Below, in pieces: positions 35,415 through 49,560 of a DNA stretch of 64,000 bases. The stretch is from Whalleya microplaca. Its lineage: Eukaryota; Ascomycota; Sordariomycetes; Xylariales; Xylariaceae. The translations under genes were made by a program, and so were the position numbers. Position 1 is the stretch's first letter. The number at the start of each line of letters is the position of its first letter. The DNA lies in the NCBI GenBank assembly GCA_022497155.1, contig MU385749.1, positions 428,748 through 492,747 of the forward strand, written 5' to 3'. Under the pieces are notes generated by a model that saw only the letters and a list, made by a program, of their open reading frames with translations, made no database searches and had not been told where the DNA came from.

Positions 35415-38217
35415 ATCATTTATATTAATTTAATTAATATGTTTAAAAAAACTATAATATACGCGAGCTATAAAAATCTTAAATAAATATAACCTTAACT
35501 AGCACGAAATAATAATTTAAGTTTAAATAAATATAAACCTTAAAGTTAAAAAATACTTTCGGGCATTATAAATTTATAAAATATTTAAATAATATATAAT
35601 ATATATTATAAAAATAAAGCTAATTTTATTTATAATTATAAATAAGAAATATTTTAAAATTATTATTAAATAATAAATATTATATATCGATTAATATTCC
35701 GAAAAAAATTCGCGGTTAATTAAAAATAATAAAAATATAAAACGTTCCGGTAAATCCCGTAATAAATTCCGTTATTATAATAAATCTCGTAATTATAAAA
35801 GCTATTATAAAAATTACAAGAATTATATAAATCGCTCGGACTATAAATTAAATTATAAAAGTAAAAATAAACGAAAACGCGATTATAATTCCCGTAAGCG
35901 GGATAAAAAAAAATCTCGTAATAAAAATAAAACTAACTATATAAATAATAAAAGTAATTCCGACTTATCGGATTCCTTTTTATTAAACGATATAAATTTT
36001 ATAAATAACTTATCCGAAAAAACTAATTCGGATTTTTTAAATATCGAAACAAATAATAAATTTATAGTTCTTAATATAATAATATAATATAATTATTACT
36101 TCTGAAAATTTAACTCGAGTAACTAATAAAAAAAATATATAAAACATTATATAATTTATTTTAACGAAATATTATAAATACCTTTATTTAAACCGGTAAA
36201 TAAACGTATATATTATAATTATTATATAATATTTCCTTTTTATAATTTTTTTTAATATTTTTATTTATATAAATACGCTTTAAGTTATTATATTAAGCTT
36301 AAGTTAATAAACTATACCTATATAAATATAAAAAATAACTTATGCGAAAATAAGCTAATAAAAATTAAGTCGGCTTTATTTCGTAAAAAGGCCGATAAAA
36401 TAATATATTTACAATATTTTTACTTAAAAACTAGCATTCGCGTTATACCGGATTCTCTCGATATAAATATATACGAAAATTTTAATATAAGTTATACCTT
36501 AATTACCCGATCGCTTTTAAACACTTTCGAATATACCGTAAAAAAACGTAAAAAAAAATAAAAAAAGTCGGGAAAAAAAATTTAAATAAAGTATTAGGTA
36601 ATATTTATATTTTATATACTTAAATATAAATCTAATAATAATCGTATTTTTATAAAATTCTAAAAGTTAAAATAAGTTTTAAAAAATAACATTAAGCTTA
36701 AATTATTATTAGGAAATAATTTCCTTTATTTATATAATATAATTATAAATTATAATTTAAATATAATTATTTTTTTAAATATAAATTTCCAAGTATTATT
36801 TATAGTATTTTATAATATTAAGCCTTACGCGCGGAAAGTTTTATTTCGATATAATCTTTTTTTAACACTAGGTTAAATAATAAAAACTCCGGCAAAATAA
36901 AAAGCCTTATTTAATAATTTTAATTTTAATTTTATATTAAACTATTAAGCGGTAATAAATTTAATACTATAAACTAAAACGTTATAAATTATAATTATAA
37001 AAAATATATTTAATAAATTTTTAAAACTAAGCAAAAATACGCGACTAAATTTTATTAGAAAATATATAAATAATAAGTCCTTTTAAACTATATAAAAAAA
37101 ATGCTTAAAGCTTTTACTTATTGCCGCCGCTTTTAAAATAGTTACTAAAATAGAAATATCAGCTAGCGAGACCGAACTAGTTATATTAAATGACTTTAGT
37201 TTTTTAAACGTTTTAGCTATAGTTACGGAATTCGATATTAATACCCTCGGTACCGCTATCGCTACTAATATAATACTATATAATTTAATTTAGCTATTTC
37301 TTACGGAAATAATATAAAACCTAATTCTTAATAACTAGATTATATCGGTTAACGATACTTTTTTAACTAATATAATTTTTAATATAACTAAAATAATAGT
37401 TAAACTGTTTTAAAATATACTTAAGCTAAAAATCCCCGAGTTATATTTTATTTTAAATATTTATAAACTAACTAATTTACCGGAGATTAAAACGGATTTA
37501 AATTATTATATATATAATACTAATAAGCAAATAGCTAAAAATATATTACAAATTATTAACGAGTTCCCGGAGATTTAAAAAAACTAAAGTATTATTAATA
37601 TTCCGGAAAATAAATAAATAAAAATACCTTTAATAAAAAAATAATAAAATTATAAACTAAATAATTATTTTTACCCTTTAAGTAGAAAAAATATAAAAGT
37701 TTTTAATAAAATATATAAAAAATTATATAATTAAAAGTGTATAAAATAAATAAACAAACTTACGTTATTTATACATTTTATTTTTATCGTATAACGTACT
37801 ATAAAAAATAAAAATAAAAGTAGGGTAATTATTAATTTCCGCCCGTTAAATAAAATTACGATACCCGATAATTACCCCTTATTATTATAAACCGAAATTA
37901 TTATTTCGTTATAAAAAAAACTTAAATTATAATAGTCGACGCTATTAATTTTTTCTATTAATTTACTATTTATTATAAATTCCGAAATAGATTTACGATT
38001 ATTAGTCCGCGTAAACTAAAAAAATCTACTATAGTTATAATAAGCTTTCGGAATTTCCCGGCTTATATTTAACGATTTATAAATAAACTTTTATAAGATT
38101 ATTATTATTATACGAAAGTATTTATTAACGATATTATTATTTTCTCGGATTTGAAAAAAAAAAGCACTTAATTTATTTAAAAATTATTTTCGGTTTTTTT
38201 TAAAAACGGCATATTTT

Positions 38218-38409
38218 TATAAAAGGCCGTCACGCTAAAATGTAATTTTATAATGCCAAATAAATGTTTATTTTCTAACTAAAAAAAAAAAAGAAAATCA
38301 AAAAAGTATATCGGCATAGCTCGAAAGCATTTATATTAACTTTCGAAAGCTATATTATTATATCGGCTTATAATTACCGATATTCCTTATTATAATATAG
38401 CTTATTATA
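38218..38409 (-). repeat. Element A1 LTR (3' LTR in element orientation)
   Basis: 192 bp, TATAAAAGG...TTATTATA, with a central inverted repeat (38313-38357 region). Confidence 0.88.
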
Positions 38410-38944
38410 TTACCCTCCCCTTTATTTTTTACGTAATTATATTATATTTTTTATACCCGAACGTAAGATATATATAAATTCCTGTTAATTATCGGCTTTT
38501 TTAATTACTAATTATTTGTTTTATTATTAATTAAGGCCGGTTCGGGAAATAATATAAAAATATTTTTATAAAATTTTTTTTTGTTATAAAAGTTCTTAAT
38601 TTTACGTTATTATTAGCTAATCGAATATAAAATAAGCGCGCGTAAAATTAAAACTTAATTCCCGTTTTTAATTAGTTTTTTATTCGGCAATTAAATTTAT
38701 TTTTAAATTAATAAATCGATTCCCGCTTTTAATTAGCTTATATATATAACTAGTATAATATATAATTAGTTTTTATAATTAATCGCGCAATTAATTCTCT
38801 CCTAAAGTCGCTTAAATACCCCGGGCTTTTCTCTCGAAATTCCTTTTTTCCTCCTTTTTTTTTAAGCTATTTATAAGTAAAAACTTATTTCCCTAACTAT
38901 TTACTTTATCCTTTTATTTTTTAATTTTCCAATTTTCTAATTTT

Positions 38945-39274
38945 CTAATTTTTTAATTTTTTTATTTTTTTATTATTTAAATTACTAATATATTCCCCCG
39001 TAATATTCCCGTAATACGCCCCTTCTTTTTTGCCGCTATTTTTGCCTATTTTCGCCTTCGCTACCGCCGCTATATCTTTATTTCGTTTTCCTTCCGGCTC
39101 TGCCGCCTTTAATAAATTATTTATTCGCGCTATTTTTACAGCTTTTCTTTTTTTATACGTTATATCCCGTACCGCCCTTACGTTAGCTATATAACTAAAA
39201 ACCCTTCCGCTTTTTATTCCGACCAAACCTATAAATTCCTTTTTTTTTTCCCTTTTAGTTTTAAAATATCTCAA
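38945..39274 (-). CDS. Open 109-codon Lys-rich frame near 3' end of element A1
   Basis: A stop-free frame near the 3' end of element A1, basic throughout (KREKKKEF, KKRKAVKIARINN, KKIKKLKN at the end). The corresponding part of A2 (about 52,870-53,190) is similar in DNA sequence and also comparatively GC-rich. It may be the C-terminal tail of the element's polyprotein or a small extra protein. No family was recognised; it is unlikely to be expressed from a RIP-mutated copy. Confidence 0.35.
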   Translation of the reverse strand: MRYFKTKREKKKEFIGLVGIKSGRVFSYIANVRAVRDITYKKRKAVKIARINNLLKAAEPEGKRNKDIAAVAKAKIGKNSGKKEGAYYGNITGEYISNLNNKKIKKLKN

Positions 39275-42200
39275 ATATAATACTAACTATATTTAATTAT
39301 TCGTAATATATAATATATAAAATATATTAAAAGCTATAACTATTTTATTATAAATTATTTTTTATTTTTTTTATTCGAGCACTATTTTTTAACCCTATTT
39401 TATAATTACTTATAAATACCGAAATTTACTTTCTCGCTATTACTTTAATAAAAACTTATCGAGTTTATAATAGCTTAAACTTTAGTAAATTATCCCTTTT
39501 TATTTCTTTATTATACCTTTATTATTTATTTTTTTATCTAATTTTTATCGCTGCTTAAAAATTAGCCGAAATATAAATATAATGCGCTATTAACGCCGTT
39601 ATATATCTCGAACGTACTAAAATAAACGTTATAATTTTAAGCCGGGCTAAAACTTAATAATAATAAAAATAATATATAAGTTTTTACTTTATTTTTTTGT
39701 AATTTTTTTTAGCTTATATATTATATAAAAATAATTTATAACTATATTTAAAAAAATCGCTTGCTTATTCGAATATATCGCTAATAATATTAGCGATATT
39801 ATAGTTATTATATATTTCGTAATAAATAATACCGGGCTTATTATTTATATATATACTTCCGTTTCCGGTTTTTTTTTCGGCTTATTTTATACGCCTTTAT
39901 TATTATTATAAACCTTTTATTTAAGCGCGGCTCGTATAACTTTCGCTTATACGTTTTTTTTACTCCCGTTAATATTTTTTGCTATAACTATAGCTATTTT
40001 CCCAAACTCCCTCCCGTAAAAGTAAAACAAAAAAACAATAAATATAAATAAAAAAAAACAATAAAAAAAACGAACTAAATTATTAGCCCCCGGCTAATAT
40101 AAATATGTTACTCGGTTAAATTTATTACGTTTTTCGGTTAATTTTATAATAATTTTAGTTATCGGTTTATTAAAAAAAATTATATAAATAAAAATAATTA
40201 TTTATTACTTATTTAAAAATAACGTTTACGTTATTTATAATAATAAAAAAATTATAATTTCCCGTAATATTTTTTTATTTTATTTATATTTTTTTATTTC
40301 TATATTTTACTAGTAATTTATTAATTTTATAAACGCTACGCGAGTATAACTTTCGCCCTTTTTTTATACTAATTTTTTTAAGCTTATTATTTGTTTTTAT
40401 ATCGCCGTAATTTTCTTTAAAATAATCTATTATTTCGGTATTTTTTAAATTCTCGAGTAGTTTTTATATTAAAGCTATATAACCTACCTACTTTACTAAT
40501 ATTTATTTAATTTTCTTTCGCTTTTTTCGCTTAATAATTACTCGAATAATTTTTTTTACCTGTTATTTTATTTCTTCCTTTTTTTTTTTACTAACTATAA
40601 GAAAAAATTATATATTCTCGTTTCTTTAAAAAAGCAAAAAATTATTTTTTACGTAATAAATAAACTTGATATAAAACCGGTTATATATTTTTTTCGGTAT
40701 ATTTAATTTTATAACTTAAAAACTAATAATATATATTATTTTATATTTAATATATAACTATATTAGCTTTTATAAAAATTAAAATATAAAAATATTTTTA
40801 AACGTTAATTATATTTTATATTTTATTTAGAATTATTTTATAAAAAATTACCGCTTATTAATTACGTCTTTTTATCGTTATTATATAGTTATTATTATAA
40901 CTTATATAAATTTTATCGCTTTTTTTAAATATTAAATAAAAGCTTCCGCTTATACGCGCGATTCGGAAATAAGTCCCGAAATATATTTTACTACTAACAT
41001 AAATTTTATGTAATATTTATAAAATATAAAAAAAAGATTTAGCTTTATTATTATAATATTTCGATTATTAATCGTAAGTATCGCTCCCGGTAGTAATAAA
41101 TTTTATTCGAATTAAATATATAATATAAACGCTCGAAAATATACTAATATTTCTTAATTCGTTTATTTAATAGCTTTATTAATTTCCGGATAAAATATAA
41201 TTAATAAACGTTACTTTATTTTTACTAATAAATAAAGCTATTTTTAAAACCGCCTTACCTAATTAAATCTTTTATTACTAATTATAATATAAAAAAAACT
41301 ATAATATTTTTAATAATAATTTATAAACTGTTTAATATATATTTCCGCCTTTATTAAAATTATAACTTTTAATATAACTTACTTTTTTAATCGATTAAAA
41401 ATTACTATTATAAAAATAAGGTTATATTCGGAAATAACTAATAAATCGGTTATAAAATTAATAAATAACTTATTATAAAATCGATTTAAAATAAATAATA
41501 GTTTTAAAAGCCTTTTTTTTAATTACGTTATACCGTTTTTCTTTTATAAATATCGCAATTTTTATAAAAGCGTTTTATAAACGCCGATATTTTAAGCTAA
41601 TAAAACGTTTTCGAAAGTATTATTAGTATATTTTTTTTTCCCGGATACCTTATTAAATATAAATTATAAGTATTTTATATTAAAACGGTATAAAGTAGTT
41701 TTTAATTAAAAATTTAAATATATTTGCGAAAATGTAATCGACTTTTATTATCGATATTATATTCCGATAATAATATTTTTACGTTTAAGTTTTTAAAAAA
41801 CGCTCGGTTTTTTTAAATTACCGCTTTTATTATTTACGTATAATTCGGGTTTTTCGCTACCCCTATATTTTATAGCAATTATAAATCTTTATATTTAAAA
41901 ATTTCTTTATTTTCCGGGATATTTTATTTATATAATTAAATATATTTTATTTTAATAATTCCTGCTTATTTATATTTTTTAAGCTATATATAAAATAACT
42001 ATTTCTTTTATAATAGTTAAAATTCCCGTTTTTTATACCTTTTATTTTATATTCCCTATAATAAGTTTTATTTATGCCGTAAAAAAATGTCGGGTTTAAT
42101 ATATAAACGCCTAACGCAAAATTTTAATTAGAAATTAAAACGTATTAATTTTTTAACTAATATATTTATTGCTTAAAAAGTTTTTTAAAAATTATAAAAT

Positions 42201-45200
42201 ATTTTAAATTTTTATAGTTAAATAAAATTATAAATATTAAAATTACGTTTTATAATTTCGCGTTTTATATTTATAAACAGCTTATAATTATTAGCAGCTT
42301 TTTATTATAAATTTCGTAATTAATTTTTGCCGGAATTAAGCGTTTAAAATAATAAATTATAAATAATAAAATCTCTCGCTTATTATATTATAATAAGTAT
42401 TTCCCGTAAGCTTATCCCGAATAGTTTATTTCGACTATTATTTCCTATTTAGGATTTTATTATATTAAAGCCGGTTTTTTTAAAAACGTTTATTTAAGGT
42501 TTTCGAACGTTAGATTTTCTGAAAGCCTTTATCGAAACGGTATTCCCTTTTTCGTAAATGCCGATAAAAAAGTAATAAAATCTATATAATTTTTAATAAA
42601 ATTCCGGTAAAAATTTACAAATCTTAAAAAACTACAAACTTTTTTAAACGTTTTAAAAAGTTTTTATTTCCTAATTACTTATATTTTAGCCGGATTTATA
42701 TAAACCCTTTTTTTTATTTCGATAATAAATCTTAAGTATTTTATAATAATTATTATAAATTTATATTTATTTATATTTAAATTTAAACCCGCTATTTTTA
42801 AATATTTTAATACTTTTTTTACTTTATCGATATAATTTTTTTTATTCTAAAAAAATAAATTAATATATCGTTTATATATATTAAATAAAAAATATTTAAA
42901 TATTTTTTTAACATACCGTTTATATAATGCTAAAATGTCGCGAAAGTACTTATTAAGCCGAAAGAAATTATAAATTATTTAAATAGCCTAAAGCGAATAT
43001 AAAAAGCCGTTTTTTATTTATTTCCCTCCCTAATTTTAATTTTATAAAAAGCTAATTTAATATTTACTTTAAAAAACTATTTTATTTCCGAAAAAGTTTT
43101 AAACGTTTTTTATATAAACGGGAGTAAGTATTAATTCCGTTAAATAATATTATTTAATATTTTATAATTATAATAAAAATAAAATCTGCCGTTCGGTTTC
43201 CGGATAAAAAATATAAAAACTTTTATAAATAAATTATTTATATAAATATATTCTTTATTTAATAACTTAGTTAATATTTTTTATAACGTTAATAATTTCT
43301 CCCAGAATATATTATATAATAGCCTTTAAAAAGCAAATAATTTTTTGCCTATTTTATTACAATTTAAATTAATCTTATAATTAGCTTTTAAACGGTACGG
43401 CAGAAAATTTTTGCCTTTTTTTTCCTTAAATAATTATTTTTAATTTTCTAACTAAAAAAAGAAATTCTTTCGAATATTAGTTTTTTTAAGTATTAAAGCC
43501 TTATTAATATTTATTAATATAATAATAAATATAGCCGTTTATTAAATTATTACTCGTTTTTTTAGTTTTTTTATTTCCGAGCTTTATTTATTTCTTTTAT
43601 AAAATATATCGCACTAATATAAAATGCCTCCCGAGTTTTATAGATTTTTATAGTTTTTAAAAAATATCTTTTTTTTATACTTTTAAATTTCCGGTAATTA
43701 TTATATATAATATATATTTGTATATTATATATATTATCCGGTTATACTTTATTTAAAACTTTTTTAATATTATAAAATAATTTAGCCCTAATATAATATA
43801 CGTAAATATTTTTAACTTATATTTATTAAAATTAGCTTTTATATAAATTATTTCGTAAATTATACCCGAAACGTTTAATTTTTTTTTATAAATAGCTTTT
43901 TCTACCGTTTTTTCCCGGATAAATATATATAATAATTTTAGGTATTTTATTATATTTATATTAATAATAATATAATATTTATATCTTAAATTTATAAAAA
44001 TTTTTATATATAGTTATTAATTTAAATATATATCGATTATAAAAAATTCCCCGTTTATAAGCTATTTAGCTATATTAATTTCTTTTATTATTATATTAAG
44101 TTTTTAAACGTAACTTTATTTAAAAACTACTCGTTTTTTTATTTCTTTAATATTTTTTCGGCCCTATTTTTTTTAAATCTATAGCTTATTATTACGTTAA
44201 TTTTAATATAAATAAATAATTTTATAAAATAATAAGTATACTTCTTAAATAAATAGCCTTTTTTTTTATATCGTAAGCATTTTTTACGCTTTATTTAAGC
44301 ATTTTATTTTTTATTTATTACTTATTTAGCCCGCTAATTTTCTACTAATGCGGCTATACCGGTTATTAACGTATCGCCCTTATAATTAGTTTTAAAACGA
44401 TTAAAAAAAAGGGTAATAAGCCCGGAAAAAATAATCTACCCGGTATAATCCCGCTTCTTAAACTATTCCCGTTATAATAAAATAACGACTTTTTAAATCG
44501 GGCTATAATACCTATTATTTAATAAACCTAATTTTAATAAATATTCGGTAACATTATTAAAACTAGCGCGTTTTTAAATTTATTATTAATTGCTTTTTTA
44601 ATAAATATAAATTTCGCTTTATTATTTTATATATTACTTCTTACTTTTATTAATAGTCGCTCGAAATTAATATAAAAAAATATAAAAATCTAATTAATAA
44701 ATTAATAATATTTACGTAATTCGCCTCCCGTTTTAATAGCTTTATTATAATTTTTATAAACGTTTAATAAATATTAAAAAAAATACTAAATTATATATTT
44801 TACCCGGTTTTTTTATAATATAATATAATTTTATTACGCGTTATATATTATTTTTAAGCCGTTTATAAATATTATATTATTTATTTTAATCTTTTTTTAT
44901 AAATTTTATATCTTTTTAAAACTTATATTTTATTAATATTTCTTATATGGAATAACGGCTACATTTGCCCCCGAATTTCTTAGGCTATAATAATAACTTA
45001 CACTTAAATACCGGGGCCGTAATAATTACTAAAGCGGGTATTAAAAATATTTAAAAATTTCCTAGCTAAAAATTTCTTAACTAAAGGTTTATACCTATTT
45101 AAATTAGCTATTTTTAAGGTTTTTAAAAATCCCGAGAGTTTTATATAAAAATACCTTTTATTATATTTGCGTTTTATATAATTAATAAGTCGAAATTCTT

Positions 45201-45495
45201 TTTTAGTTATATTTTTAAAACTATTTAATATTATAATAATTTGTTTTATTATTTTTTCAATTTCTATTTATAAACCGCTTATTTTAGTCGTTATTTTTTC
45301 GAATTATTTTTTAATACCGCTTTTAATATTATATATATTTACTCGAAACGGATATAAATCTAATAAACTTAAATATTTAATACTTCCGCATATTTCGCTA
45401 ACGGTATCTCCGAATTATTAAAGGGCTACTTTAAAACTTTTCCTGACATTTTAATTTACTCTAACGTAACTCGGGAGTTAATAAATTAAAAAATA

Positions 45496-45686
45496 TATAA
45501 AAAGCCGTTATATTAAAATACGATTTTATAATACCAAATAAGTATTTATTTTCTAACTAAAAAAAAAAAGAAAATCAAGAAGGTATATCGGCATAGCTCG
45601 AAAGCATTTATATTAGCTCTCGAGAGCTATATTGCTATATCGGCTTATAATCGCCGATATTCCCTACTATAGCACAGCCCATTATA
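45496..45686 (-). repeat. Element A1 LTR (5' LTR in element orientation)
   Basis: 191 bp. Starts TATAAAAAGCC and ends CCCATTATA; followed by the ATTTT duplication. Confidence 0.88.
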
Positions 45687-47765
45687 ATTTTATTCTCTTT
45701 AAAAAAGTCTTTCTTAAAATATCCATTAATTAAATTACTCAGTTTTTACGTAAATACTTTAAAAATAGTTATAACTAACGAGCAATTAGCGGCTATAAGC
45801 GATTAGCAATTCTTTAAAAACCTTAAGTTCTTAAAAAAGTACTTAAATACGATAGGGTTTTTTCGACCTTTAATTCCGTTTTATATATAGCTTTTTAAGC
45901 TATTATAAAAATATAAAACGACTTTATTTGCTAAAAGTCGGAAGAACGGCAAATTACTTTTAAAGAATTTTAACTATTATTAAATATATACGAGATTTAT
46001 ATATTACGAATTAACTAAAGCCGAAATAGCTTTATTCGAGACTATATAATAAATAATTTATAAATATATTATATTATATTATATTATTATAACTCGGGTA
46101 AAATTTTATATATATAAATAAATATATTAATAAAACGTAGTTTTAGTATTATATTCTTTTATATTAAAAATAGCTATAAGTAAATTATAAGTTAGCTAAT
46201 ACCGGGATTATAAATCGAGCTAATTATATTTTTAAGTCGAAACTTATTATAAGCGGAAATATAATATAAGCTTTCCGAATTAAAAATAGTTTATATTATA
46301 TAAGCCGTAAGGCATTTATATATAATATTAAAAGCTTATAAATATCCTATAATTATTCTTACCGATTATTTCGCGACTAAAGGTATTTTTAATTAAACAT
46401 CCTTAAACATTTTATTTTCGAATTATATAAATTGCCGGCTTATAAACGTATTAATTTATTTATCGCAATATAGTTTTTAAATATACCATATCTTTAATAA
46501 AATTAATTATATCTTAAATGCCTTTAATTATATCCTAACTATCGGAAATATAATTAATATAAATAATAAGCTAAAACGATTTAATAAAAAACTTATTTTT
46601 AACTAAATATAGTTTGCTATAAATAAAGCAGTTATAAATAATATAATATGCTAGCGTTTTATAAACGCGTATTAAAAAAACATTAAATATAAACGTATTA
46701 TTAACGCTATAAAAAATAGCGAGAACGTTATTACTTTTTTTAAACCCGGGTATTTATTTATTATTATCGACAAATTATTATATAATATTAATAAATATAA
46801 AAAGTATCGATTATATATATTTTTCGATATAATTAAAAAATTCTTAAAAATAACGTACGATAGTAAACATTACTAAAAATTAAAACGAATACTTAAAAAA
46901 CTTAATAAATATATAATTATACATAAATTATATTTAACTAAAAAATATATTAAGCATTACTTAATATATAATATATATAAAATTAACCGAAATAAGCCTT
47001 CCGGTAATTATTAATTAATTAGGCCTTTTAATTTATTACTTATATATATTATCGCAATAAATTTTATTTTAAAACTCCCAAAAGTATTAGCGGAAAATAT
47101 ACCTTAAAAACTAAAAAAAGATTAATAAAAAATATTACGATATATTAATAACAGTTATATACGTTATATTAAAACGCATATTTTTTATTCCCGGAAATAA
47201 AAAATATATAACAAAAGACTGGGGCGTAATTTTTATTAAATAATTACTTTTATCCGATTAAAAAATACCATCTGGAATTATTTCTAATTAAAACAGAAAA
47301 TTTACTTCAGAATTTTAAACAGAGTTTTAGAAAAAAATCGGAACAAAACTATTAATAACTACGGCATATTACTTATAAGGTAATAAATTATTTAAACGCA
47401 AAAATCAAATAATAAAAATCGCTTTTCGGTATTATTATTTTAAAAATCTTAAGCTTAATTAAATAAATATATTACCGGCACTATAATAAAACCTTAATAA
47501 CATATATAACGATTCGATTAAATTTTTTATATACGAAATACTCTTTAGATTTAAGCTTTTTAAACCGAATAATTTATTTATTATTATTAACGATCTTTAA
47601 CGTTATAAAAGTATTTGATTTTTATGTAAATATATTTATAAAAACGTTAAACTATCCATAGATTTCGCAACTTTACGAGCTAAAAAATTATATAATCAGA
47701 AATATAAGCTAATAAAATTTAGGAAAAAAAATAAAGTATACCTTAAATTATATAACGGGTATAAC

Positions 47766-47947
47766 TAACACGCTATAACAGCGGGGCTATAATAGCGGGG
47801 TCACTTAATGACCCCACTTATAAATAAAATAAATAAATTAAATAAAGCACGCATTTATATTAAAAGCTATAGCCTTTAGCTATAGCTATAAAAGTTTTTC
47901 CTTTTATTATTATCTTTATTTATTCACATTATTCTCACACACCCTTG
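47766..47947 (+). repeat. Element B 3' LTR
   Basis: 182 bp, partner of 35233-35414; this copy keeps more GC (GCGGGGTCACTTAATGACCCC). Confidence 0.8.
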
Positions 47948-48546
47948 ATTTTTTATATTAATAACCTTTTTAATAAACCTGGCAAAAATTATTATAATAA
48001 CGCGCCGGGCTATATAAAGTAATTAAAAAAATAAAACGTAATACTTATAAATTAAACTTTAAAAAAGGTATCGATATTTACCCAGTTATTTCGATTATAT
48101 ACTTATCCCTAAAACCTAACGGTAAAAATCCTTTTTATTATATAAGTCTTTTTTTTTAAACTAATTATTTTTAATTAAAACAAAAATCCAAATATTACAC
48201 CTTTATTTAAAATAAAAGTAATTTTTAATTATCGAATTAATTGTCGTAAAAATAGGTACGACTATTTAATTAAATAAAAAAGCTATAAATATAACAATAA
48301 TAGCTGGAAACCTGAGAAACGATTACGTAAAAAAGGGTTTTCCGAGCTAATAAATAAATATTAATAACGGCAAATTAAAAAAAACCAGCTATTACGTTAA
48401 AATAAAAGGATATTAAAAATAAAAATCCTTTTAAACGAAAAAAAAGTCGTCCTCGTAAAAACTTATAAGCATTTATAAATCAAATCTATTAAATTAAAAT
48501 AAGGCTATTAAAAATAATAAAGTTTCTTTTATCCCGTAACATTTAA
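47948..48546 (+). mobile_element. 3' end of a chromodomain Ty3/gypsy (chromovirus) element C
   Basis: Plus-strand pol remnant just right of element B. The post-integrase region reads YKLNFKKGIDIYPVISIIYL, and a C-terminal chromodomain lies at 48251-48364 (YLIK, stop, KSYKYNNNSWKPEKRL, ending ELINKY). The stop replaces the Trp and Ser replaces the Gly of the usual KWKGY core, both G-to-A changes. A candidate 3' LTR follows at 48547. Element B therefore inserted in or next to this chromovirus; the rest of its pol was not recognised. Chromodomains in this class are known to direct integration to heterochromatin. Confidence 0.75.
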
Positions 48547-48714
48547 TATAAAACCTTAAAAGGGCTTTATAAACTAGCTTATATTAAATAAAATAAAATA
48601 ATAAATAAAAAAAATAAAAGATTTTAAGCATTTAAAATTATAGCTTTATTATAACTTAAATGTTAAATCTTTATTTATTTGATAATATATACTACTACTT
48701 TATAACAACCTTTT
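48547..48714 (+). repeat. LTR-like repeat, right copy (candidate chromovirus 3' LTR)
   Basis: Matches 26039-26210. Starts TATAAAACC where the left copy has TATAAAGCC, so the hairpin is eroded here. It lies 182 bp after the chromodomain stop, the expected place for a 3' LTR. Flanking TTTAA could also be read as a solo-LTR duplication. Confidence 0.65.
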
Positions 48715-49560
48715 TTAATTAATTAATTTTCGCTTTTTTGCCGCTACCGGAAACCGCGCTAACCGTAAATATAATAAATTATTTTAATTATATTATATAT
48801 TAAAGGCTTATAAAAAATATTCTAATTATATATGTTTAAACTTACGGCCTAATATAGCGGGGCAACGCCCGATATAATAATTATATCGAAAAAAAAGGTT
48901 TTTAGGCTTTTTATATACGTAAGCCGGCTCTCTTTAACCGCTAAACCGACATATTAAATAATACTTATATTTATTATTATTATAACGAGTAAAAAAACAC
49001 CTGCTTTTTATTAATATATATATATAGCTACTAGAATTTATAAAACTTAAATATAAAATTAATAATAAATAATCGCCGTCTCTCGATATATTACCGCCCT
49101 TACGCTTATTATAATAATAATAAGCTAAATACCCCTAAAAGTAATAGCAGCAATAGTAATAATAATAGCAGTAGTAGCACTAATACCATTGCCGCCTATT
49201 ATACCCCCTAATTTTACCGGCTTAAAATTAATAATATATTATAAATTTTTATCCGAAACCGAGCGGGCCGGCATTTATATTAATTTAAAAATTCGGTTAG
49301 CCGCTTTTATAAAAACGGAAACAGAAGCGGAAATAGAAAAAAAAAAAGAAAAAAAGGAAAAAAAGGAAAAAAGAAACCTATAGTTTCGGCCGTTTAAAAA
49401 ATTTTTAAATAAAAAAAACGATAACGATAATAATAATAACGATATTTTAAAGGAGTTACTAATTAAGCTAGCCGAATAAATATAAATTTATTTTATATAT
49501 AACTTATATATTTTTAATATAATATATTTTATATACGTAATTATATATATAAAATCTAAA

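Larger units (their letters stand above)
38218..45686 (-). mobile_element. Ty3/gypsy LTR retrotransposon A1, nested in element B
   Basis: 7,469 bp with 5-bp target duplication ATTTT (38213-38217 and 45687-45691). LTRs lie at 38218-38409 and 45496-45686. Orientation is minus: a C/T-rich plus-strand run at 38410-38426 is the polypurine tract on minus, and a gag-like start (MSGK/MSEK-like) lies near 45449. The RT motif YINDILIY is at about 42884-42855, with the first catalytic Asp changed to Asn. LTR termini read TATA...TATA, as expected if TG...CA ends were mutated by RIP on both strands. It disrupts the RT of element B shortly after its FINDI motif. Copy A2 (52140-59600) is the same family. 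Confidence 0.9.
35233..47947 (+). mobile_element. Ty3/gypsy LTR retrotransposon B, interrupted by element A1
   Basis: Matching 182-bp LTRs (35233-35414 and 47766-47947) enclose a plus-strand gag-pol relic. In order: a Lys/Arg/Asn/Tyr-rich gag-like part (about 35,700-36,060); RT with NFRPLNKITIPDNYPL (37834-37881) and VFINDIIIFSD (38118-38150), where the Asp pair reads Asn-Asp; element A1 (38218-45691); then the RT thumb and RNase H continue (IGFFRPLIPFY at about 45,852). The integrase has AINFILKLPK (47054-47083), the expected catalytic Asp being Asn. Without A1 the element is about 5.2 kb. Possible flanking duplication ATTTA/ATTTT is imperfect. Dead by stops and lost catalytic residues. Confidence 0.85.

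Noticed and set aside
35228..47952. Perfect 5-bp target duplication for element B
   Set aside because: The flanks read ATTTA and ATTTT, and the mismatch is a transversion that RIP does not explain, so it is reported only as imperfect.
49189..49383. 64-codon frame ending in a Lys/Glu run
   Set aside because: Embedded in RIP relic with no recognisable family; kept only as a remark in the regional entry.
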